Source of the DNA: Symbiodinium natans
Lineage: Eukaryota > Sar > Dinophyceae > Suessiales > Symbiodiniaceae
Length of the DNA: 64,000 nt
NCBI GenBank assembly: GCA_905221605.1
Contig: CAJNDS010002503.1
Coordinates: 62,001 to 126,000 of the forward strand
Direction: 5' to 3'
The translations under genes were made by a program, and so were the position numbers. The notes under the pieces were generated by a model. The model searched no databases. It had not been told where the DNA came from and saw nothing but the letters and a program-made list of their open reading frames with translations. Within the stretch, counting starts at the first letter, position 1. Each line of letters starts with the position of its first letter. Below, piece after piece: positions 56,073 to 64,000 of the stretch.

Positions 56073-57129
56073 CGGCTCAGGGCTCTGCCCGTTTTCTGCT
56101 CCGGGGCGGTTCGCCCTTGGATTGTGTGCGTCGCCCTGGCTGTGATGGTTCACAGCAGCTGCGCCGCGGACGGATGTTCAGAAGGACTGTGAGGAGGCTC
56201 ATTTGGCGAATCCGCGGTGGGGCATGGACGGCATGGAGTCATGTGTCGGTTGGCGAGCGCAAGGCAAAAACGTGCGCCGCGATGTTTTCAGGTGCGGCAC
56301 AATGCAGCAGCAACTTTCCAACTAGACAGTCATCCTAGCAGAAGTGCCCTGCGCGATGAGCGACATTCTCCTTCAAGCCAATCCTCTGATTTGCCCTAAA
56401 CTGCCCGTTATAAGGGTTTACATTGATTATTAGTGAGCATTGTACCCTTGTTATGGGAAATACCTAAAGAGAGCTCCCAAGCACCAACCTCATCAGGATC
56501 GTCAGCCCTGAACCCGTGAACCCTAAACCCCAGAACCCTACAAACTCTAAACCCAGTGCCCGATTTAAGATCGAAACCTGAACCCTAAACCATCCAAAAG
56601 CCCCATGAACCCAAAACCCCAGAGTCCGAATCTCAACCTCGTCTCCCAAAGTAGGAAATCTGGGGGAACCCTAAACCCTAAAAACCCCTATGAACCCTAA
56701 ACCCTGAACCCCAAAATCCCTAAAACCTACAAGCCCCCAAACCCCCCAAAAACACTATAACCCCCCCCTCCCCCTTCCCTTATCCCGAAATCCTATTAAA
56801 CCTCAGACCCTTAAAGCCCCAGCCTGTAGATCACTTGTCAGGGGCGCGGGGCTCAGCCAAAGCAGGGGGCCCGGCTGCCACTTGTTTTGGGGGGTGGGTC
56901 GAGAAACCTCAAACAGACACATGCTTTGCTCTGGCCTTAGTTCCCCTCTGCTTAGGGTTGTTTAGGTAGTGGTCTTTGGGTGCCTAAAAGCCTGAAAGCC
57001 CATATATGGGGGTTTCCGACATTAGGGGCACCTTCTTGGGCTCCTTAGAATCTAGCCTTGGAATAGGGGGATCCTACTATTTGGGGGGTCTGTTTTAGGG
57101 GTCCCCTATTTTTTGTAAACCACCATAAT
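56073..57129. other. Intergenic region
   Basis: Downstream of the DUF2817 stop. Degenerate CCCTAAA pieces at 56515-56730 and poly-C near 56760. Contains the left part of an inverted-repeat element (57007-57123). Confidence 0.5.
57007..57123. mobile_element. Second-family inverted-repeat element, diverged copy
   Basis: Left GGGGGTTTCCGACATTAGGGG and right CCCCTATTTTTTGTAAACC resemble the ends of 40306-40410. The inside has GGGGCACCTTCTTGGGCTCC. Confidence 0.45.
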
Positions 57130-57225
57130 ATGGCCGCCGCCCCTGCACCACTGAGTTCGGGGAAGGGTCGCGGCCGCGGCCGGGGCGCAACCAATGCCAA
57201 CGGCAAGCAGTGGTCTGCCGGGAGC
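57130..57225 (+). CDS. Candidate first exon, RG-rich protein
   Basis: The ATG opens MAAAPAPLSSGKGRGRGRG followed by ATNANGKQWSAG, high in GC at third positions. It may start an RNA-binding protein or be the first exon of the RRM_2 gene downstream. A GT is available after CCACGG. Only this piece is seen. Confidence 0.4.
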
Positions 57226-57256
57226 CACGGGTGTGTCATCGTTGAGTACCCGAAGC

Positions 57257-57357
57257 TTGGGATGTTCCCCCTGATTACTAGCAGCCCCTAAGAGGGATGA
57301 TATAGGGGGTACTATAATCCCTATGAAGGACTGTTAGTATAACGGGGAACATCCCAA
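57257..57357. mobile_element. MITE of the TTGGGATGTTCCCC family, copy 3 (intact)
   Basis: 101-bp foldback element. TTGGGATGTTCCCC at the left and GGGGAACATCCCAA at the right are perfect inverted repeats, with ACTA-CAGCC/GGACTGTTAGTAT continuing the pairing. It is flanked by a perfect 8-bp duplication CCCGAAGC at 57249-57256 and 57358-57365. Confidence 0.85.
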
Positions 57358-57715
57358 CCCGAAGCCGCTAAACTATATGCTTTTCTGGGCCGACAAAAAC
57401 ACTAAAGCCCTAAACCCCAAATTAGGGGCCTATTCAATTTGATTCGGTACTTCGGGTTGTGTACACTCTAAGAGTACGGCGCTTATGCTGGGATCAGATT
57501 GGTGATTTTTGTGGCTCCTGCATTTATACCACTTTAGCCCTAAACCCTCAGACCCTTCTCATCAGGACGTCTGTGCTCCCGTTAACAGTAGCCTGTAAGG
57601 ACGCTCTTGCCACTTGACAGTGAAGGGAAGTTGATCCCCCCAAAACTACTCCCCAAACCCTATGCTCCCCGAACCCTGAAACCCGAAACCCCACATGAAC
57701 CAAGGAACCCGAAGC

Positions 57716-57785
57716 CCTAAACCCTAAACCCTAAACCCTAAACCCTAAACCCTAAACCCTAAACCCTAAACCCTAAACCCTAAAA
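57716..57785. repeat. (CCCTAAA)n tract
   Basis: Ten heptamers. A G-rich tract of the opposite strand follows at 57850. Confidence 0.95.
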
Positions 57786-57849
57786 CCTTTGTCGGACGAG
57801 GCTCAGGACAGCCCCGCTCAGCTTGGGCCCTGGCGGCTCTCAGGGATGC

Positions 57850-57982
57850 AGGTTTAGGGGTTGAGGCTTTGGGGGTTTAGGGGTTTAGGGGTTGAGGCTT
57901 TGGGGGTTTAGGGGTTTAGGGGTTTAGGGGTTTAGGGGTTTAGGGGTTTAGGGTTGAGGGTTGAGGGTTGAGGGTTTAGGGT

Positions 57983-58014
<32 letters not shown>

Positions 58015-58018
58015 GATT
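57850..58018. repeat. TTTAGGGG then TTGAGGG repeat
   Basis: Octamers to ~57953, then about nine TTGAGGG heptamers. Block-wise variants as at 38876 and 54570. Confidence 0.9.
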
Positions 58019-58319
58019 CTGGAAGTTCCTGTCACATGCGTCGGGTGTAGGATTCATGGTGTTTTCGTGGTGGAGGATGACCCCTTCTGACAAGATCACG
58101 CTTTAAGTTAAGGTTTATATAGGGCTTAGGCGTAGCGATTTGCCCAAGAATCGCACGCCTTCCCCAGCTCCAGGAGGATATGGGTGTTTCCCAACATCTC
58201 CCCCTGATACACCCGACGATCCCTTTCTAAGGAACCCCGAAACGGCAACCCCCCCCCCTTCCAAATTGAGGAAACCGACAACGTTGGTGTTCGCATCATC
58301 GTAAACCTTTGCTTCGAGT

Positions 58320-58485
58320 ATGACATCCTCGCAGATCGCGCATGTTGCGGAAACCCTTGCTGCATTCCTTTGCCCCGAAGAGGAGGCCCTCACGGTGCCC
58401 GAAGTGCTCGCTGCAGCCGGGGCGAGCGCGGAACACCAATCGGAATTTGAAAGCCGCCGCATTTCGACGTGGCAGCTGCAGTCTG
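58320..58485 (+). CDS. Candidate first exon (unrecognised)
   Basis: The ATG opens MTSSQIAHVAETLAAFLCPE, then VPEVLAAAGASAEHQSEF; codon use is strongly GC3-rich and the protein looks helical. It runs into an alternating GCGC stretch at 58495-58511, probably past the exon end. It may be the start of the RRM_2 gene. Confidence 0.4.
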
Positions 58486-58994
58486 TCAGCGTGCGCGCGC
58501 GCACGCGCGACAGTCAGCAAGATCCATCAAAAAGGGAGCTGCGAAGGTAGGGTGCTGCTGCTCAGGCGAGTTGCCCTGCCTCTGCCATGGCCATCACATG
58601 GCAAAGCCTCCCACTCCCGAAACATCGCGAAGCTTCGCAAGACTATCAGCAAACAGCCGCACCAGGCAGAGCTGGGCATGCAACACAGGCTGCTCACCCT
58701 GCGGGGCAGCGTCGCCCCCTCCCAGTAAGCAATGGGGTGACACGTCACTTCTAACTTCAAGGGGCGGTACTCCGGGTGTAGGGGTTAGGGTTTAGGGTTT
58801 AGGGTTTAGGGTTTAGGGTTTAGGGTTTATAAACCCTAATTAGAGTTTCCGAAATTTTCGGTATCGGAAACAGATGTTCTGAGTACCGCGGGAAAGCTGC
58901 GCACATGGCACTACCAGCAAAGTGCCAACAAAAACCACTCAGCAGCGAAGCTTCGAAGCTCGGACCCCCCAAACCCCCAAACCCCTAAACCCCT

Positions 58995-59135
58995 AAACCA
59001 CCCTAAACCCTAAACCCTAAACCCTAAACCCTAAACCCTAAACCCTAAACCCTAAACCCTAAACCCTAAACCCTAAACCCCTAAACCCCTAAATCCTAAA
59101 CCCTAAACCCTATAAACCCTAAACCCTAAACCCAA
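58995..59135. repeat. (CCCTAAA)n tract before the exon at 59163
   Basis: About nineteen units; a TTTAGGG tract (59215-59280) follows that exon directly, so the small exon is framed by complementary tracts. Confidence 0.95.
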
Positions 59136-59162
59136 GCCCAAGCCCTTGGCGCCCAATTCCAG

Positions 59163-62100
59163 GGCACCAGCTCCTGTGGAGATCAAGGAGGTTCGAGAGT
59201 GGGATTGCTGCAGGGTTTAGGGTTTAGGGTTTAGGGTTTAGGGTTTAGGGTTTAGGGTTTAGGGTTTAGGGTTTAGGGGGTTCAGGGTTTTAGGATTTGA
59301 GGGCGTTTCGGTGTTGAGGGTTGTAGGCTTTAGGGGCTTAGGGTTGAGGTTTTTGGGTTTAGGAGGTTCGGGGTTGGGCCCTTAGGGGTCTTAGCACTTG
59401 GGCGCTCACTAGGGGTTTAGGGTTTGGGGTTTGGTTTTTGAAGTCTACGAGGCTTGTTTTTTTTCCCAAGCAAACCCACGACCCTAACTTAGGGTTCGGA
59501 ATATTACTGGTACGATGATACCCCCCCCCCCCCCAAAAAAAAAAACAACTTATTCCAAATATGAAGGCCCCTAAAATCAAACCACTAAATCCTAAACCTA
59601 AAGCCCTCTTGCTCGGACTATTAGAGCTTGCAAGGTTTCGTGTTTCGTGTTTCGTGTTTTGGGTGGATGGGCTGGACCTTGTTATGGCTATTGCTACTGG
59701 TGTACTACTACTCTTGCTGATAAGCCCGCACCCTAAGCCCCTCTGATCATGGCTACGATGTTGATTCTGATTTGGGTTCGGAGTCGGGATCTTTGAAGGC
59801 TTCTTGAGCTCAGGGTTGAGAGGGTTATTCAAGAACTCCTTCTTCCCTAAACCAACTTCCCCAAACCCCCTAATTCCCTAGAATTCCCCGAAGTTCCCCC
59901 AAAGCTTACGTTCCCCGAGAGCCCCTGGAACTCGCAGCCCAACGCCTTCGCGCGAGGCGCCCCCAAAGATACCTCCGGAGCCACCAGCCGCTCAGTTGAA
60001 GGATGGGGCGGAGGGAACCCTAAACTCTACAAACCCCAGAAGCCCTATAACCCTGTAAGCCCTATAAGCCCTATGAACCCTGAAGGGCTGAGGGAACTTA
60101 GGGAACTTCGGAAACTTAGGAAACTTAGGGCATTTAGGGTTAAGGAGTTTGGGGAACTGAAGGTTGAACTTAGGGTTTCGGGAACTTGGGGTTGAGGGCA
60201 TATCAAGGAACTTGGGGGGTAGAGGGAGTATAGGGTTCAGGCAATTGAGGTTTCCAGGGTTTCGGGCTGCAGGAAGGGGACTTCAGTTCTTTGGGTTTCG
60301 ACCGGGCCCAAAGTCACCCCATCAGCCGGTTCCTAGGTTTACAAGTTTAGGGTCTAGGGTTTAGAGTTTGGGGTTTAGGGTTTAGGGCACTCCTAAACCT
60401 CAAGCCCTAAAACCCATACCCAGCGCCCAGTCTAGTTCTGATACTGTGTTTCTAGACCGCAGGCCCCAGAAAGACAGGCCACAACGAAAACATGACAAAG
60501 CATCATGCAGCCTCAACTCACAGCCCCGAACACAACTCCAAGGTGGATGGCACCACCATCATGTTGCGAAACCTGCCAGCCAAGCCGGGGGCGTAGCTGG
60601 GAGTTGCCAGAAGTTTTCAAGCTCCTACCCGAAACCCCAGACCCCCCTTTTGCACACCGTTTTCTTACGAAGGTACCTCTAAGTCGTTCAGTGTTGTAGT
60701 TAGTGTTGGAGCATGGCCCCGAGTTTGGAGCGGGCTCGCGGCTTGCGCTATCCTAGATGCCCTTGCGTTGATTGGGTGTTGGAGCGTAGGGTCGGGTTTT
60801 TGAGGCGTGTCGATGACTGCTTTCTTCAGGCCTCCGACTTCTCGACTCGATCAGGTGAATCCTGTTGGGCGTTTGCCGCGTGAACACTAAATGCTCACGA
60901 GCAGTCAAGTCTCCCGACTATCAATCTGCTCCGTTAGCTGCTTGGCTTTTCCACTAGTCCTCTGCAGCTTAAGAAAGGAGCTTAAAATAGTCACCTGTCT
61001 CATCCCCTGCATTATCCTGTTGCAACTATCCCAAAGTACCCATTGAAAAAAAGAGCAGGGGGCCCAACCAATTTCACCGTGAGCTCCCCTGGTCCCAGGT
61101 TCAGCCAGCAGAGCATGCTCCAGCTTCTGAACGACAACGGCTTCCAGGGCAAGTATGCCGATCCAGCGTGCTTTTTTGGGCGCCAGCTGTTGGGCAACAA
61201 GCCTTGCAACTCTGTGCCCTGCAGCCCTCATCCGTGAAATCCTAGACCCCGACATCCAAAAGTTTCAAACCCTCCCTAAACGCCGAAGCCCTAAACCCTA
61301 AACCACCTTGAGCCTAGTTTCTCAACGCCGGCGGGAAACCGATGCTGCCAGGATTTCGTGTACTTGCCGATGGACTTCCGCAATGGTCGCCTTCTGAGTT
61401 CACTTGCAGATTGGGTTTTGGGGTTCAGGCTGAGACGAGCTTGATGTCCGACCGGATGCTCCGAAGTTCCGCCGTCCGGACCCAGGCACGAATCTCGGCT
61501 ACGCCTTCGTCAATACCCTGACGCATCAGGCGGCGTTTGGGCTTTCGGATGTTCGGCCCATGGAAGCCTTTAACCCTATGACTCCAAACCCACATCCCAC
61601 AAGCCTCAAACCCAACACCTGAAGCCCCTAAACCCTAAAACTCTAAGCCCCAACTTTAAATATTCTAACTGAGGTAACATCTTTCCGTGTCTTTTTTCAC
61701 GTGGTTTTAAGTAGGATTCTCTAGCCCCACGGCCTTAGACTTAGACCCTAAATCCTATGCCCAAAAAATCTCATGAACCTTCAAGTAGGCCTTGGGCCGC
61801 CACGGTTATTTGAGGGAGACTGGCATCTGGGTTTTCGGCAGTGCAGCATTGTGCGCTCATGCATCAAACATCGCATTGCTCTCTGTAAGGTCTCAGCCTA
61901 AGAACCATCAAACCAACAGCAAAAACATCCCCCAAGGCTTCAGCCCTGAACACTCTTTATTCCCTTCAGGGGCATCGGGTTGCAGACTCTTCTAGATCTC
62001 CCTGGCTGCCTAAGAAGGTTCAGGGTTGCAACCCACAACACCCCGCAGCCCAAGAGCGGCGCAGGATGCGCTGGAGGCCATGGATGCCTACCAGGGCTTT

Positions 62101-63128
62101 ACTGGCTGGGCCGACGGGAGCGACAAGGTTTGCGAGGCTGGGAGGGGGGCTTGTGGGGGGGGCGGGGGGTGGGTGGGTGGGGGGGGGTTTGGGGGGTTTG
62201 GCGGGATTGGGGGGGACACTGAGCATCCCGAAGCCCAAACCTTGAACCCTGCGATTCGTCGGGGTCCGCTTTGTCTATTTGGGGCAACCGGAACCGGCCT
62301 TGCCACATACTACTCAGAGAACTGCCCAGATGATGCGAGTAGCGACTGTAATCCAGAAGGGCGAAAGAGCCAATGTTCAGGCCGAGCTGACCGTTTTGAC
62401 CAATTATCTGATGGGGCCTCTGTAGAGCCATGGCCCCTCTTTTTCAGAACGTCCTCATGCCGACCCCACTGCAGCCACACGAATTGCTGAGCATGGTCGA
62501 AGTGAATCCCTCGCCATGAGAGCTGTCTTTGGCAGTTGGACCCCAGGACATCTTCCATGCCAACCGCTTCTGCAAGTCATTGAGGGTTTAGGGCTTAGGA
62601 TCTGTCACGTTTGCTGGGATCCAGCTTAGGCCAAGTATCCACCAAACAGCCTTCACATAAACAGCCTCGACATCACCAACCACTCTGAACACATCTTCTT
62701 TATCGGGTTTAGGAGGACCTTGTTCAACAAGGTCCTCTTAAACCCGATAGGGGAGCGATGTTCGAAGTTATGTAGGACCCTTTTCAGACTTCTTTAAAAC
62801 CGGCCAGCCTAGTTCATACGGTTGGTAGCAGTGTCGCAAAAAGTATCATACGACACCTTGGCAAGGAAGCCCTGGAATTCAGGTTCAGGGTTTAGGGGCT
62901 TTACCGGTCAAGTGTTTTCAGGTGCTACGGTTGCAGGTTTGTAGCTTCCAGGTTTTCCCCTAAACCTCTAAACCCGAAACCCACAACCCTGAACCCCGAA
63001 ACCCCTACATAAAGCCCCAACCCTACAACCCAAAACCCTAAACCCGCTCCCAATTTCCCCCCCCCCCCCGGAAAGAGCAGACTCTACAGGTTTCCTGGGC
63101 CCACCCACATCAGGGCCTCGAGGAGCAT
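59163..63128 (+). CDS. Mei2-type RRM protein (RRM_2), 3' end beyond window
   Basis: Exons: 59163-~59212 (APAPVEIKEVREWD), possibly ~59957 (PPKIPPEPPAAQLK), 60543-60583, 61099-61156, 61352-61385, 61486-61529, 62065-62136, 63090-63128. Joined in phase they read TTIMLRNLPAKFSQQSMLQL (RNP2 region), LLNDNGFQGKYDFVYLPMDF, RNGTNLGYAFVNTLTH (RNP1 region), AMDAYQGFTGW, KVCEVSWAHPHQGLEEH. This is the Mei2 C-terminal RRM, which in fission yeast and plants binds RNA and controls meiosis; dinoflagellates have many relatives of unknown role. Donors are GC in five of six introns. The next exon (usually RYRNSPVMH-like) is not seen before 64000. The gene start is uncertain. Confidence 0.88.
59215..59280. repeat. 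(TTTAGGG)n tract
   Basis: Nine heptamers starting at the end of the exon at 59163. Confidence 0.95.
62701..62749. repeat. Near-perfect 49-bp palindrome
   Basis: Arms TATCGGGTTTAGGAGGACC and its complement, 24 bp each with a single mismatch and almost no loop, within an RRM_2 intron. The centre is TTGTTCAACAA. Confidence 0.95.
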
Positions 63129-64000
63129 GCCGGGCCCTCTTTTTGAGGGGAAGCCTTTTCATCCCTCTAGCGTTGTTGGGGGGGAGAGGGGGTTGAGGGT
63201 TGAAGGTTTGGGGTGTAGGGTTTGGTGTTTAGGATTTTAGGGTTTGGGGCTAGGGGCTCAGGATGTGGGGGTTTAGGAGGGTTTAGGGTCATACCCTGGA
63301 GAGACCTAGGCCCTTAAATCTTTCCACAGCATGACCCTAAACCCTGAACCCCAAATCCTGAACCCCCGGCCCCAAACCCTAAACCCTAAACCCTAAACCC
63401 CAAACCCTACTCCCCAAAGGGCTTGAGTCCTCAACCCCTAGTGAAGCCCGAAATCCTAATACGAGTACACTCCAAACGAAGCCCTACAGGCTCTCCAAAA
63501 TGCCATAAATCCTAAGTCCGAGTACAGCCATCAAGCCCTAAGCGCCTTGAACCATCCTGCTTTGGCTTGATCTGATGTGGTTCTGTATTATATTCTGTTC
63601 TATTCTGTGATATCATATTACATGATATTCTATGATATGATATCTCATGATATGAAATGACATGGCGCAGCGTTTTCGGTGTTGAGTTTAGGGGGTCCAA
63701 GGCCCTCAGCCCCAAATTTCCACGAAAGCAGCTCTTCAGGCCCCAAGCCCTACAAGGCCCTGGGCTCCGCGACCCTAGCCCTAAACCCTAAACCCAATCT
63801 TGACCCAAGTTTCGAACCCGACCGAGGTTCCTGAGCCTCGAAGCCTCTCTCTCTCTCTCTCTTCTTTTTTTTCCATGTTGGGTAGCCTAATCTAGAATCT
63901 AGAAGAGGTTCCGCAGGAGAAAAGGGGCACAAAGAGTCCGGGTTTAGGGTTCACGGTTTATGGTTTGGCAATTACTGGTGTAGGCTCCAGGGTTACCTTG
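63129..64000. other. Intron or spacer at right edge
   Basis: Degenerate TTTAGGG (63190-63290) and CCCTAAA (63335-63410) pieces, an ATGATATC-type AT-rich island (63580-63660) and a CT run (63845-63862). No exon supported. Confidence 0.5.

Noticed and set aside
62026-62558. Frames around 62300-62510 (RTAQMMRVATV, NVLMPTPLQPH) as RRM_2 exons
   Set aside because: The RRM_2 sequence continues directly from 62136 to 63090 in phase (KVCE|VSWAHPHQGLEEH), so these frames fall inside that intron.
1-64000. tRNA, rRNA or spliced-leader RNA genes
   Set aside because: No cloverleaf with T-loop consensus, no rRNA core sequence and no full 22-nt leader were recognised by eye; a covariance-model search would be decisive.

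Overview
The window looks like nuclear DNA of a dinoflagellate; a Symbiodiniaceae or Suessiales relative is the best guess, but the genus is not determinable. The signs are: intron-dense genes whose reconstructed splice donors are mostly GC or GA with some GT; acceptors that are nearly always AG followed by G; a 14-nt match to the dinoflagellate spliced leader; pervasive TTTAGGG/CCCTAAA repeats inside introns and spacers; and every recognisable gene lying on the + strand. Most open frames in the window are shadows, because real genes are cut into exons of 28-270 nt that had to be joined by eye using homology, phase and AG|G junctions.

Layout. 1-5933: tandem array of ~1.49-kb units, each holding one 84-nt leucine-rich-repeat (LRR) exon and a ~330-bp inverted-repeat transposon; 5934-7230 is a decayed sixth unit. 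9101-12363: Roc-COR GTPase, most simply the continuation of the LRR array (a ROCO-type LRR-Roc-COR gene). 12421-15003: an endonuclease/exonuclease/phosphatase-fold gene in at least seven exons, followed by small coiled-coil exons to 15828. 17545 onward: telomere-like tracts become frequent. 17780-20727: ABC transporter of the peroxisomal/SbmA-like type. 21548: signal-peptide exon with a spliced-leader relic upstream, then acidic and helical exon candidates. 25154-31656: many small Cys-rich, N-glycosylation-rich exons of an unrecognised secreted or surface protein. 32348-39103: amidophosphoribosyltransferase (purF), 18 exons. 40083-49440: scattered exons of one or more unrecognised genes. 51486-56072: DUF2817 (M14-like) zinc peptidase, complete at both ends. 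57130 and 58320: two plausible gene starts. 59163-63128: Mei2-type RRM (RRM_2) gene running toward the right edge.

The most unusual object is the LRR array. The introns of neighbouring units are nearly identical, while differences inside the 84-nt exon are clustered, almost all nonsynonymous, and fall on the solvent-exposed LRR positions. One unit also preserves an apparent empty site of the transposon carried by the other four. Two further inverted-repeat element families (one with 8-bp target duplications), introns bounded by direct repeats, and inverted pairs of telomere-like tracts make this a good window for studying intron birth and exon-cassette diversification.
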